Origin: Streptomyces sp. NBC_00513
GTDB lineage: Bacteria; Actinomycetota; Actinomycetes; Streptomycetales; Streptomycetaceae
DNA: 64,000 nt
Assembly: GCF_041431415.1 (NCBI RefSeq)
Contig: NZ_CP107846.1
Span: 103,293-167,292, forward strand
Direction of reading: 5' to 3'
Shown here: piece after piece, positions 30,689 through 40,300 of the stretch
How positions within the stretch are numbered: position 1 is the stretch's first letter
Layout: each line of letters begins with the position of its first letter
Translations under genes and position numbers: made by a program
Notes under the pieces: generated by a model
What the model was told of the DNA's origin: nothing
The model's input: the letters and a program-made list of their open reading frames with translations, nothing else
The model's database searches: none

Positions 30689-31996
30689 TCAGCCTGTCGG
30701 CCCTGATCGGGGTAACTCCTGGATCGGCTCCGGTTGGTGCGATGCGGCAACTTTGACGAAGTCGCTGCGGCCGGTCACAGGGTCCAGGACCGCGACCTGG
30801 AGGGCGGGCCGTGGGGCAGCCTGTATCCGGGCCAGCCACGTGGGACCAGGCACCAAGATCGTCAGGTTCCCCGGCCATCTGATGAGGCCCTCGGGGGCCG
30901 GGCACACCACGCCGGCCAGGAGGGGGTCGCTCCATTCCCGCGGCCGGGTGTAGACGAGAAGACCGTTGCCGTGAGACGGGCTCTGGTCTCCGTAGACGAC
31001 CGTCTTGCCCGAGGTGGAGCGGACCATCTGCGTGAAGACTCGCCACATCGCGGCATCGATGCCCGCGTGCTCGAAGAAGCCGGCCAGCCGTTGCAACTCG
31101 GCCAGCCGTTCCAGCTCCGCCTGTATGGACCGGGCCGCGGCATTGCGACGCCACTCCTTGAGGGCGGCGGCCCGGGCGTCGGCTTCCCGCCGTCGTTGCT
31201 CTTCCTGGCGCTGAGCCTTCTCCGCGGCGGCTGCTCGCGCGGAGGCTTCCGCACCGGCTTCCAGGCGGGCGCGGGCGACCGCCAGGTCCTGGTAGGCAGG
31301 GGCCGTCCACCACACCGTGCCGTTCGGCTCCGTGTGAACGTGCACCCGGCCCTCAAGAATCCACTTGAGGGCATCGCCGAGCGGGCAAGTGATGTGGACC
31401 CAAGCCGCTTTCGCTTTCAGCGTGCGCGGCGCCCAGACGTAGCTGGCCATCCCGTGCCGCACCTGCCAGACCCGGTCATCCTCTGCCGGAAAGGGCACGC
31501 GGAGCGTGGGCACGACCCGCTGCCAGGGCCGTTCCTGGGGCCCGACCCAGCACACCGCCACTCCGTCCGCGGCATACCGCTCGGTCCGCATCCGCGCCTC
31601 GTCCGGAGTCATGGGCGACAACTGCGCCTCCAGTGCCATGAACGCGTGGCCCTGCTCGTCGAAGACCATCACGTCGGCCCGCCAGTTGCCGGTCGCGCCG
31701 GCGACCTCAAGCTCGGCTCGCCAGCCCGCCGCCCTGGCGGCCATCGCCAGTTCGCGCTTCAGGCGATGATGCTCCGGCGACTCGTTCGCCAGCTCGCAGT
31801 TGTCCGGGCGCGCCTGGTGGTAGAAGTGCCGGGAGCGATGCTGGGAGATCCGGGCGAAGACCCGCCCTCGGCATTCCGGACAGGCCAGTTCCATCCCCGG
31901 AACGCGGTGGACATCTCGCCATGAGCGGCCACAGCCGAGATCGTCCAATGAGGCGTCCAGCCGGCCCCAGTCCTGATGGACAGCGGTGTACCCCAT
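30689..31996 (-). CDS. CoiA-like nuclease-fold protein
   Basis: A 435-aa protein starting at ATG 31996. The N-terminal region has CPECRGRVFARISQHRSRHFYHQ (about residues 41-63), the zinc-ribbon start of competence protein CoiA. WRADVMVFDEQGHAFMALEAQLSPM (about 109-133) follows, with the D...ExQ pattern of a restriction-endonuclease-like fold. A coiled coil rich in Ala/Glu/Arg (about 230-300) and a C-terminal domain complete it. CoiA helps process incoming DNA in Firmicutes. In actinobacterial mobile elements such proteins may act in DNA processing or defence. The fold call is good; the role is unknown. Confidence 0.75.
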   Translation of the reverse strand: MGYTAVHQDWGRLDASLDDLGCGRSWRDVHRVPGMELACPECRGRVFARISQHRSRHFYHQARPDNCELANESPEHHRLKRELAMAARAAGWRAELEVAGATGNWRADVMVFDEQGHAFMALEAQLSPMTPDEARMRTERYAADGVAVCWVGPQERPWQRVVPTLRVPFPAEDDRVWQVRHGMASYVWAPRTLKAKAAWVHITCPLGDALKWILEGRVHVHTEPNGTVWWTAPAYQDLAVARARLEAGAEASARAAAAEKAQRQEEQRRREADARAAALKEWRRNAAARSIQAELERLAELQRLAGFFEHAGIDAAMWRVFTQMVRSTSGKTVVYGDQSPSHGNGLLVYTRPREWSDPLLAGVVCPAPEGLIRWPGNLTILVPGPTWLARIQAAPRPALQVAVLDPVTGRSDFVKVAASHQPEPIQELPRSGPTG

Positions 31997-32218
31997 CGAC
32001 GCCCCCTCGTCCGTCCCGAGGTCAGCGTCCCCGCTTCGCGGGCAGCCTTGCGGCGATTCTCGGAGAACGGCGTGAACCGGACTATCCGCCTGGCGGAGGT
32101 GCACCGCCGCCCCTCGACATCGGCTGCGGGCTCCGTACCCACCAAGAGGGGCCCGCCGCCGCAGACCCCTCTTTCGTCCTCCCGTGGACGGCCGCACGGC
32201 GCTCGTGACGCCGCGGAC

Positions 32219-33211
32219 CTAGACCGAGGGCAGGGGGAGGCGGAGACCTCCGGGTGAGTCGGGGGCCGGGACCTCCTCCCCATCGTCGCCGCCGTCGCCC
32301 CGGGAACAGATCGGGCACCACGGCAGGTGCCTGTTGTGGAAGCGGCTGAGGATGGTTTTGGGGATCGCCAGCAGGAAGAGGAAGGCCATGAGGTAGAGCG
32401 CGGCCTGCTCGAACAGGAGGTTGCTCGCCCCGGCCGTCGCCACGACGCAGAGCCACACCACAGGGGGCACGGTCAGCCGGTGATCGAGGAGGAGATAGCG
32501 ACGGCCGGACTCGGCCCGCTCCATCCCCCGATTGAGGTCATAGCCGATGGTGCAGCGCGCGCACAGGGCCCCGGCGTGGTTCATCTCAGCCCACCCGGCA
32601 CCCAGGGCGATCAGCATGACAACCCACCGAATCGCCTCCCACGGCCCCGTGTGAGGGACGAGGACCAGATAGGGGACCAGGATCGCGCACGCCCCGATAT
32701 GCACCCAATGGGTGTAGTGGCCCGCCGTCTTGGAAGCGCGGTCGAGCGCGGAGAGAGCCCCGCTCCACCACGGACGGGCAAGAGCCTCGGCGTTCCGCCG
32801 GCGGAACTGCACGGCCGCGACCACCAGCACCAAGGCGATCAGAGTTGCGCTGATGCGTACGGTCCTCAGCGCGTCCAGGTCGGTGTACTGCCGGGTCCGT
32901 GGGGCGGGGGCGAGGAAGAGGAAGAGGACGGCGGCGATGAGCAAGGGGCCGACGAGATGCGCGCAGTACAGGGGGATCCGGTAGCGGATCTTCCTCAGTT
33001 CCGCGGCGGTCCGGTGGACACACAGGGGGCAGTCGGGCAGGTGGAAGGACAGGGCCAGCGCGGCCGCGGCGAGTACCAGGGTGAGAGCCGATACGCCGAC
33101 CAGGGTCGCCCAGTGCAGGTCCTTGATCTGTAACAGGACGACCCATGGCGGGATGGTGAGAAGCAGGACCTTCATGGCGTGGTGTGCGGCGAGTCGGGCA
33201 AGCCTGGTCAC
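32219..33211 (-). CDS. Multi-pass membrane protein with CxxC pairs
   Basis: A 330-aa protein starting at GTG/ATG 33211, coupled to the XRE gene by overlap. Six to eight hydrophobic segments are visible (about residues 15-32, 38-56, 78-100, 122-140, 168-190, 195-212, 250-290). Three CxxC pairs (CPLC near 62, CARC near 222, CPIC near 309) lie outside the membrane and could bind metal or form disulfides. No known family; possibly an uncharacterised membrane effector or transporter, with the XRE regulator as its control gene. Confidence 0.68.
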   Translation of the reverse strand: MTRLARLAAHHAMKVLLLTIPPWVVLLQIKDLHWATLVGVSALTLVLAAAALALSFHLPDCPLCVHRTAAELRKIRYRIPLYCAHLVGPLLIAAVLFLFLAPAPRTRQYTDLDALRTVRISATLIALVLVVAAVQFRRRNAEALARPWWSGALSALDRASKTAGHYTHWVHIGACAILVPYLVLVPHTGPWEAIRWVVMLIALGAGWAEMNHAGALCARCTIGYDLNRGMERAESGRRYLLLDHRLTVPPVVWLCVVATAGASNLLFEQAALYLMAFLFLLAIPKTILSRFHNRHLPWCPICSRGDGGDDGEEVPAPDSPGGLRLPLPSV

Positions 33212-33486
33212 GGGGTCTCCTCCGTCGTGAAGTCCACCGTGAGTGTCATCCCGAGGCCGTCGGCCAGGCGGAGGAGCGTGGACAGGGTGGGGGTGCTCTG
33301 CGCCGACTCGAAGCGCGAGACGTGCGCCTGCTTCATGCCCGCCCGAGCGGCGAGCTCGCTTTGTGACAGGCCTGCCGCCCGCCGGAGTTCGAAGACCTGC
33401 GTGGCCAGGGCGTAGGCGAGATCTCGCTCAATGAGCGAGCGATCCCGCTCGGCGGTCGGGGTGACGCGGGTGCGCGTGTCGTCCAT
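33208..33486 (-). CDS. XRE family HTH regulator
   Basis: A 92-aa protein starting at ATG 33486. ELRRAAGLSQSELAARAGMKQAHVSRFESAQSTP (about residues 33-66) is a standard XRE helix-turn-helix, and the C-terminal LLRLADGLGMTLTVDFT is typical of small antitoxin-like XRE proteins. It overlaps the membrane-protein gene. The GACGGTAT repeats at its start codon are probable self-binding sites. Confidence 0.85.
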   Translation of the reverse strand: MDDTRTRVTPTAERDRSLIERDLAYALATQVFELRRAAGLSQSELAARAGMKQAHVSRFESAQSTPTLSTLLRLADGLGMTLTVDFTTEETP

Positions 33487-33518
33487 ACCGGCGACGGTAT
33501 ATATCCCTTTGACGGTAT
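33485..33518 (-). promoter_or_regulatory. XRE operator candidate with GACGGTAT repeats
   Basis: ATACCG-GCGA-CGGTAT is an inverted repeat at 33485-33500 overlapping the ATG, and GACGGTAT recurs at 33493 and 33511. TTGACA (minus strand, from about 33523) and the AT-rich ATATAT between them suggest the promoter. Repression by the XRE protein is inferred. Confidence 0.5.
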
Positions 33519-33685
33519 GTCAAACAAGCTGATGGGGCCGGGAGTGGGAGAGATCGAACGCCGCAGCGGTCGACGCCGACGCGGTGACGGACCGGCCCGT
33601 GCCGCCGAAGACGGCCGACGGGGCGCATCAGGGCAGGCGATAAGGGGGTGACGGCCGTCGAACAAGAGTCCGAGGCGGCGGGGGT

Positions 33686-33721
33686 GGTAAGAAACTTACC
33701 AGTCGCGGTAAGTTTCTTACC
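33686..33721 (+). promoter_or_regulatory. Perfect 15-bp palindromic operator GGTAAGAAACTTACC
   Basis: GGTAAGAAACTTACC (33686-33700) and GGTAAGTTTCTTACC (33707-33721) are perfect inverted repeats around AGTCGC, and each arm is itself palindromic in GGTAAG/CTTACC. It lies 40 bases before the 33762 start. The same CTTACC/GGTAAG core makes the palindrome at 36049. Confidence 0.75.
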
Positions 33722-33761
33722 GCGACGGGAGTGGTCCCGTCCCGGCGAAAAGGGGATCACC

Positions 33762-34553
33762 ATGCCCGAACTCGATATCCGTCACGTCGGAGCCACCGAA
33801 CTCCATCAGCACTTCGACAGGGAGTTCACGGCCCAGGGCTGCTATGTCGAACTCGGCTTGAAGGACGGCGTCCTGTTGGCCGACTATCACGCCGAGGTCG
33901 GCAGCCCGATGACGCCGTTCAGTGTTCACTACGGCTTCGACCGGCGATGGGCGATCCCGGCCCTGACCGGCGAGGCCGCCAACGCGTTGCTTCGAGACAT
34001 CGCGCCTCTCGCCCAACGGATGCTCGACGACTGGGAAACCGATCTGGACGACAGGCAAGCCAACGTCGTCGCCGTTCTGGGCGACGACGCCGCGGCGGCG
34101 GAACGGGAGATCGCGGACCTTATCGGCGAGCGGTACCCCGAGGACCTGCCGGCCGACATGAACCCGGACCTGATCCAGGAATGGGACCTCGACAGCGCGA
34201 CCAACGGCGAGGAAGCCGACGCTTACGACATCACCGACGAGACCACCGACGAACGATTGGCGGAGATCGAGGCCGACATCCTTTCCAACCTGGCCATGTG
34301 CGGATCCATCGAGAACCCCAAGATCGTCTGCCACGGCCTGGACTCCTACCTGGAAGGACTGCGCGAGCAGAAGATTGCCGAGGCTCGCGAGAAGGTCGAG
34401 GACGAGCTGGAGGCCATCGCGGAAGCGGTCGCGAGCCGACCCGACACGGTCAAACGCGCTGCCCGACTCGGCCTGTCGGATCGCCGCATCGCCGAACTCC
34501 TGAACGTCAGCCACGTCACGGTCGGCAACATTCGCAAGAACTCCCCGAACTGA
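33762..34553 (+). CDS. Hypothetical protein with C-terminal HTH (paralog of 36157 gene)
   Basis: A 263-aa protein starting at ATG 33762. Residues 1-170 (VELGLKDGVLLADYHAE, RRWAIPALTGEAANALL, then acidic DETTDERLAEIEADIL) match the product of 36157 along its length. Unlike that paralog it continues with a charged helix (EQKIAEAREKVEDELEAIAEAV) and an HTH (DTVKRAARLGLSDRRIAELLNVSHVTVGNIRKNS). An autorepressor binding the GGTAAG palindrome is the natural hypothesis. No database family is recognised. The transposon inserts 48 bases after its stop. Confidence 0.72.
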   Translation: MPELDIRHVGATELHQHFDREFTAQGCYVELGLKDGVLLADYHAEVGSPMTPFSVHYGFDRRWAIPALTGEAANALLRDIAPLAQRMLDDWETDLDDRQANVVAVLGDDAAAAEREIADLIGERYPEDLPADMNPDLIQEWDLDSATNGEEADAYDITDETTDERLAEIEADILSNLAMCGSIENPKIVCHGLDSYLEGLREQKIAEAREKVEDELEAIAEAVASRPDTVKRAARLGLSDRRIAELLNVSHVTVGNIRKNSPN

Positions 34554-34601
34554 CACCTCGCAGCATCCCCAGTAGACGGAGTGGCCGCCCGAGATGGCGG
34601 G

Positions 34602-36010
34602 TGTGCATCGCAGCGATAGTTGTCACCGGTGCCGTGACCGACCTGCGGCTCGGCGCTGGAATCTCAGCGGTACCTGTCACCAGATGCACGCGCTTGTTGT
34701 CACCAACGGCACTTTCGCAGCCGTGTGGCACCACGCCGACGAACGCACGAGTCGGTGACCTGGAGTGTCGTACGGGCGCCGCTCGTCGTTCACCGTTCGA
34801 GCTAGATGACACCGCAGCGGTGGCCTGACGTGCGGTTTCTGGCTGGTCGGATCGCTCTGCTTGACACCGGATGGTCATTCTTTGTTGACACCCACACCTG
34901 ATCTCCAGTCCAGATGACACCGACATCGGCGAAGAGACGCAGCCGGCAGGTCAGTGGGGGTCCCCGTACCGCAGCGGACGGCGGGGTCCGTCAGTGAACT
35001 GGACAACGATGTGGACAACGGCGAGTAATGGAGCAGGCAGCCGAGTGGGACGTGATCAGTCCAACAGAGGCAGCGACGGACGCCGTTCCGCGGAGAGACC
35101 CGACCGCTCAGGCTCTGGCCACTCGGGAAAGTCGGCCAAGCTCCCGCCGTAGGCAAGCACGGTCTGCGAGGCGAGGTCGCAGCACGCTTGGATGAAGCCT
35201 TCAGCGCCCATCAGGCGCATCGAGTGCCTGCCCCCCTTCAGGGACCACAACGCGCCGGAGCGGTTCGACACCGTGTACGGGTCCCCGCCGTGGCTCAGGA
35301 TGTCGCGGAGGGTCTTCATGTCGGCGAGGTACAGCTTCACCTGTTGGGTGCCGACGTAAGCCTTCCAGCGCGAGCGGTTCCCGGCGGCGTTGCCCAGAGC
35401 CCTCGTACGGACTCCCCAGTCGTCGGTGAAAAGCCGGACCGCGTGCTGCTGCCCAACGTGACGGAGCTTGTCTGGGTTGAGCGGAAGATGCCGCGTCCGG
35501 GACGGATCGAGGGCAAGGACTTCGTTGAAGAAGGCTTCGACAGCCGCGTAGGACAGCGTGAAGATCCCCCACCGCAGGGCGTACTGCTTCTTCGAGCCCC
35601 CGAGCGACTTGCCGTCCTTCCCGGTCAAACTGTCAATGTCGCGGTGAAGCCCCACCAGCAGGGAAGGATTCTGCAGTCCGGCGGATAAGGCGTTGGCGGC
35701 GTCGATGACAGCGGGAAGGCGAGGGTGCGGAGGCATACGCGTGATCGTAATGGCTGCACTGCGAACGTCGGCTAGTCGAGTGAGGACTGCCGACCTGGCT
35801 CAAAGAACGTCGCGTCTGCCTTGCGCTGGCGGACTCGATCTCGACAAGACCCTGATTGACCGATGACCAATCGTCCGCCCCACCCTCGCCCTCAGTGGCA
35901 ATTGGCTCGGACAAGTGTCACCTAGCAAGAAATGTCGCACGTCGACCGACACGAGCGTCCGGGCGGTGACAGTTCGCGCTGCGAAGTGACAACTATCGCT
36001 GCGAGGCGCA
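34602..36010. mobile_element. Non-autonomous TG...CA transposon (1409 bp) carrying a HEPN-like gene
   Basis: The left end (34602-34626) and the inverted right end (35986-36010) match at 23 of 25 bases, including 18 identical bases (CGCAGCGATAGTTGTCAC). The ends are TG and CA. The target bases GCGGG occur directly before 34602 (34597-34601) and directly after 36010 (36011-36015), a perfect 5-bp duplication. Inside the ends lie repeated TGTCACC (34621, 34675, 34698, 35916; inverted 35965) and TGACACC (34807, 34862, 34886, 34915), resembling multiple transposase-binding sites of Tn7/Tn402 (TnsB/TniA-type) elements. No transposase is present. Confidence 0.85.
35056..35736 (-). CDS. HEPN-like protein (transposon cargo)
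   Basis: A 226-aa protein starting at ATG 35736, the only gene inside the transposon. It is helical (YALRWGIFTLSYAAVEAFFNEVLALD) and carries LRDILSHGG (about residues 147-155), an R-x4-H motif as in HEPN ribonucleases, in the position seen in RiboL-PSP-HEPN-type proteins. HEPN proteins are often RNA-cleaving toxins or defence effectors. No antitoxin is visible. The HEPN call rests on motif and helical pattern, not on full alignment. Confidence 0.6.
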   Translation of the reverse strand: MPPHPRLPAVIDAANALSAGLQNPSLLVGLHRDIDSLTGKDGKSLGGSKKQYALRWGIFTLSYAAVEAFFNEVLALDPSRTRHLPLNPDKLRHVGQQHAVRLFTDDWGVRTRALGNAAGNRSRWKAYVGTQQVKLYLADMKTLRDILSHGGDPYTVSNRSGALWSLKGGRHSMRLMGAEGFIQACCDLASQTVLAYGGSLADFPEWPEPERSGLSAERRPSLPLLD

Positions 36011-36048
36011 GCGGGACCTCTTCATCCTGAACTTCACGGATGGACTTG

Positions 36049-36072
36049 ATACTTACCCCTAGGGGTAAGTAT
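36049..36072 (+). promoter_or_regulatory. Perfect 24-bp palindrome (ATACTTACCCCT half-site)
   Basis: ATACTTACCCCT is followed directly by its complement AGGGGTAAGTAT. It shares CTTACC/GGTAAG with the 33686 operator and lies 85 bases before the 36157 start. Probably the matching operator for the second paralog. Confidence 0.75.
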
Positions 36073-36156
36073 GGTGTGGGTGTCGGAGGGGTCCAGCCCT
36101 CCGACACCCCGCCGGCCGGCCAGCAAGGGCCGTCCGACGTCCATGGAGGGTACGCC

Positions 36157-36777
36157 GTGAGCATCCGAATCATCGACTGCACCAGCCCCACCGAGCTGTT
36201 CCGCCACTACGACGGCCAGTCCGAGGCGCAGCCCGCCTACATCGAACTCGACCTGCCGAACGGCGTCCTGCTCGCCGACTACAACGCCGAGATCGGCAAC
36301 GGAGTCCCCTTCACCGTCTACCACGGTCAGGACCGCCGCTACACCATCCCCGTGCTGACGGGGGACGCCGCGAATCGCGTCATGAAGGAGATCGCCCCGC
36401 TCGCCGACCGGATCCTCGCGGACTGGGAGGAGGTCTGGGACGGGAACAACACGGTCGTCCGGCTCGGTGAGGACGCCCAGGCCGCCGAGGACGAGATCGA
36501 GACGAAGCTCGGCCTGGCCCACCCCTACGACCAGGTCTTCGAGGAGAACGACCTGATCGGGCAGTGGGACGTCGACGCCGCGCTGAACGGGCTGGAGGCC
36601 GAGGAGTACGGCATCACCGCCGACACCAGTGACGAGCGGCTGGACGAGATCGCGGCGGAGATCCTGGGGGACCTGGCCGACTGCGGCGGCAACACGGTGG
36701 TCGTCTGCGCCGGCCTGGAGGCCCACCTGCGCACGCTGCGGGACGACGCCGCCACCGACCAGGACGACGAGGACTGA
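36157..36777 (+). CDS. Hypothetical protein (paralog of 33762 gene, no HTH)
   Basis: A 206-aa protein starting at GTG 36157. It aligns with the first ~190 residues of the 33762 product (AYIELDLPNGVLLADYNAE, RRYTIPVLTGDAANRVMKEIAPLADRILADWEE, SDERLDEIAAEILGDLADCGG) but ends in an acidic tail (DDAATDQDDED) where that protein has its HTH. Here the DNA-binding function is carried by the separate next gene. It begins the three-gene unit 36157-40510. The function is unknown. Confidence 0.72.
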   Translation: MSIRIIDCTSPTELFRHYDGQSEAQPAYIELDLPNGVLLADYNAEIGNGVPFTVYHGQDRRYTIPVLTGDAANRVMKEIAPLADRILADWEEVWDGNNTVVRLGEDAQAAEDEIETKLGLAHPYDQVFEENDLIGQWDVDAALNGLEAEEYGITADTSDERLDEIAAEILGDLADCGGNTVVVCAGLEAHLRTLRDDAATDQDDED

Positions 36778-36860
36778 CCCTCCCTCCCTTGGACCCCGTC
36801 CTCACCGGCTCGGCCGCCCGCCCGGGCGGCCGGGCCCTTCCCTTTAAGGAAATCCCTTCT

Positions 36861-37385
36861 GTGTCCGACTTCCTCGAACTTCTTCGCCGGGCCGAGGCCC
36901 GTATCGAGCACGGCAACGCCGAGCGTTCCGCCGGTGCCGACGACAAGGCCCGCGTCATCGACGCCGAGGTCACCCGCCGGGGCCGTGGCGGCGCCAAAGC
37001 CCTGGCCGTCGAGCTGAATGTCAGCGAGAAGACGATCAGCCAGGCCGTGGCCCGCGCCCGCACCGCCGGCGATCCCCGGCGCCGGCTCCCCCACGACACT
37101 CTCGACCGGCTCCTGGCCGCCGAACTGCGCGACCTGCCCCCGCTGCCGGCCGGGCACTGGCAGGCCCTCGCCTGGATCGTGCGCGGCACCGTCATCGACG
37201 TGACGTGGCTGGAAGACCCCGGGACGCTGCTCTCCTACGAGGTCGAGGACCTCGAAGAGGACGTCGTTGCCGACATCGACGCGCTCGCGGCCGCCTGTCG
37301 GTCCTGGTCCCGTGCGCAGGGCCTCGCCGTCATCGACGCGATCCTTCAGGGCGACGACGACGCCCTGCCCACGAAGGGGGAATGA
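36861..37385 (+). CDS. HTH protein, middle gene of helicase unit
   Basis: A 174-aa protein starting at GTG 36861 behind TTTAAGGA. RGGAKALAVELNVSEKTISQAVARART (about residues 35-62) is a helix-turn-helix. The remainder is a helical acidic domain (LPHDTLDRLLAAELRDLPPLPAGHWQALAWIVRGT). Its stop overlaps the helicase ATG (ATGA), so the two are translationally coupled. It could target the helicase to DNA or regulate the unit from the palindrome at 36049. Confidence 0.72.
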   Translation: MSDFLELLRRAEARIEHGNAERSAGADDKARVIDAEVTRRGRGGAKALAVELNVSEKTISQAVARARTAGDPRRRLPHDTLDRLLAAELRDLPPLPAGHWQALAWIVRGTVIDVTWLEDPGTLLSYEVEDLEEDVVADIDALAAACRSWSRAQGLAVIDAILQGDDDALPTKGE

Positions 37386-40300
37386 CGGTGGAGTTGCGCC
37401 CGTACCAGAACGAAGCCATCACCGCGATCTTCGAAGGCCTCGCCGGCGGCGGGGTGGGACAGTTACACGCCGCGTGCGGGTCGGGCAAGAGTTTGATGGC
37501 GCAGCAGTCCGCGATGCGGCTGCTGCCCGCCGGCGGACTGGCCGTGGTCATGGTTCCCTCGCTGGCACTGGTCGCCCAGACCATCACCACCTGGCGCGCG
37601 CTGCACCCTGCGGGGACCGGGCTGGACGTCCTCGCCGTGTGCTCGGACGACACCGTCACCGACGCCCCCGCGCATCTGCCCGACATCCCCGCCCAGGTCA
37701 CCACCGACCCGCAGATCATCGCCGACTGGCTCGCCCGCCCCGCCCGTGGGGGGATCCGGCTCATCGTGGGTACGTACATCTCCGCGAACCGGCTGCACGA
37801 CGCTCTGCACCAGGTCGAGGCGAAGCTCGATCTCCTCGTCCTGGACGAGGCGCACCACCTGACGGGGCGGCCCGACTTCGTGATCCGACGCGTCACCGAA
37901 CCCACGTACCTTCCCGCCGTCCGGCGCCTGTACATGACCGCAACCCCCCGCGTGGACGCGGCCGCCGCCGGCCGCCACGGGCACCTGTCCATGGACGACG
38001 TCGCGCTGTTCGGGCCCGTCCTCTACACCTATCCGTTCAGCCGGGGCATCGCCGAGGGCTATCTGGAGGACTACCGGCTCTACGTCATCGGGATCCGCGA
38101 GAGCGAGGCCCGCGCCATGCTCGCCGACAAGGGACGCGAGTACGTGGAAGGACCCGGCGCGCCGTCGATGCAGACCCTCGTCGCGCAGGCCGCACTCGTT
38201 CGCGCCGCCCAGAAGTACGGGGTACGGCGCGCGGTCTCATTCCATGCTCGCGTCGCCCAGGCGGCCGAGTTCTCCCGCTCCCTGCCCGACCTCTCCCGCC
38301 GCCTCGCCCCCTCGCTGCCGGCCCCCCTCTCTCGCGTGATCCACGGAGAGATGAGCCCCCGGCTCCGCGAACAGGTCCTCGACGACCTGCGACTGCCTCC
38401 CGCCGACGGGTGGACGGTCGTCGCCAACTCCCGCCTGCTCGGCGAGGGCGTGGACGTGCCGGCCCTCGACACAGTTCTCTTCGCGCACCCCAAGTCTTCC
38501 GCGGTGGACATCGTGCAAGGCGTCGGCCGGACCCTGCGCCCCCACCCCGACACCCCCGGCCTGTCCACCATCATCGTCCCCCTGATCGTGCCCGAACAGG
38601 ACGGTGAGATCGGCGACCTGGACCCCGGCGACTACGCCACCCTGTGGCAGGTCGTCCGCGCCCTGCGCGCCCACGACGAACCCCTGGGCAGCGCACTGGA
38701 CAACTGCCGAAGCAAGAGCACGATCAGCAACCCCAGCCTTCCGTCGAAGATCACAGTCGAACTGCCCGGGGGCACCGGACAGGCCCTCATCGAGCAGGTC
38801 GAACTGCTGCTGGTGAGGCAAAGCACCTCCCCTTGGTGGGAAGGCTTCGGCGCCGCCCACGCCTACCACGAGGAGCACGGCCACCTCGACATCCCGTCCG
38901 GTCACGTCACCGCCGATGGGCGCCGACTGGGGCAGTGGATCAACAACGCCCGCCAACACCGCCGCAAGGGCTGGATGGGGGCCGACCGCATCGCCGCCCT
39001 GGACCGGCTCGGCATGATCTGGGACTCCGACTGGTACCACTTCCAGACGGCCTTCGGCCACGCCCGCACCTACCGGGAGACCCACGGCCACCTCAACGTT
39101 CCCCAGGCCTACAGGACCCCCGACGGCTACCGGCTCGGCACCCGGATCAACATGCTGCGCCGCGACTACGCCAATGGGCGCCTGACCCCCGAGCGGATCA
39201 CGGCCCTGGAGCGACTCGACATGACCTGGAACACCCGGGCACAGGCCAACGAGGAACTCATCGCCCAAGCCCGCGCCTTCCACGCCGCCCACGGACACCT
39301 GCGCGTGCCCCACACCCACGTCACCGACGACGGGTACCCGCTCGGCAGCGCCCTCAAGACGCGCCGTAACCGCTACCCGCACGGCGACGTCGACTCCGGC
39401 GTCGTGAGCGCGCTGGACGAGCTCGGCATGGTCTGGGACCTCCGCGAAGCCCGCTTCGCCGACGGGCTCGCCGCCTGCCGCCGCTACCGCGACCAGCACG
39501 GAGACCTCGCCGTCCCCGTCAACCACATCGACGCCGAGGGCTACAACCTCGGCGACTTCATCGCCTACCAGCGTTCCGTGGTTGCCGGCAGCACCCGCGA
39601 CGCATCCGGCCGAGCCCGCACCCTGGACCCCGAACGCCGCGCCGCCCTGGACGAACTCGGCATGATCTGGTCCGCCACCACCCCCAAGCGGCCCCCCACG
39701 GACGAGGAGATTGCCGCCCTGCGCGCCTTCCCCCACCAGCGCGGCAAGCCGTTCGCCGAAGCACTGCTCGCCCTGGTCGAAGCGGGCGTCGAGCAGAAGG
39801 CACTCGCCGAAGCCCTGGACGTCAGGACCAGCACCCTGAGCCTGCGGATCAAGCGCGCCCGCGCCAACATCTACGCCGCCGACCCATTCCCCCAGCACCT
39901 CGATGCCGCTCGCGCCTTCCACGAACAGCACGGACACCTGCGGCCACAGGAGACCTCCGACGACGCCGGCACCCGAAGTCTCGCCGACTGGCTGACCAAA
40001 CAACGCGCCGCCCGGCGCAACGGCCAGCTGACCGACAAGCAGATCGCCGCCCTGAACGAACTCGGGATGGACTGGGATCCCCTGGGGTCCCGTTGGCAGC
40101 AAGCCCTCCAGGCCGCGCGCAGCTACCACGGGGAGCACGGACACCTGCGACCCTCGACCGGCACGACCGTCAACGGCCTCGACCTGACCGTGTGGCTCAC
40201 CCGCCAGCGCACCGCACACCAGCGCGGCACCCTCCCGCCCGAGCGTGCCGCCGCACTGGACGAACTCGGCATCGACTGGACCCCCGGCCGCGGCGTCGCC

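Noticed and set aside
34602..36010. TGTCACC/TGACACC repeats as a CRISPR-like array
   Set aside because: Unit spacing is irregular and units occur in both orientations. Their position inside perfect inverted ends with a 5-bp duplication fits transposase sites instead.
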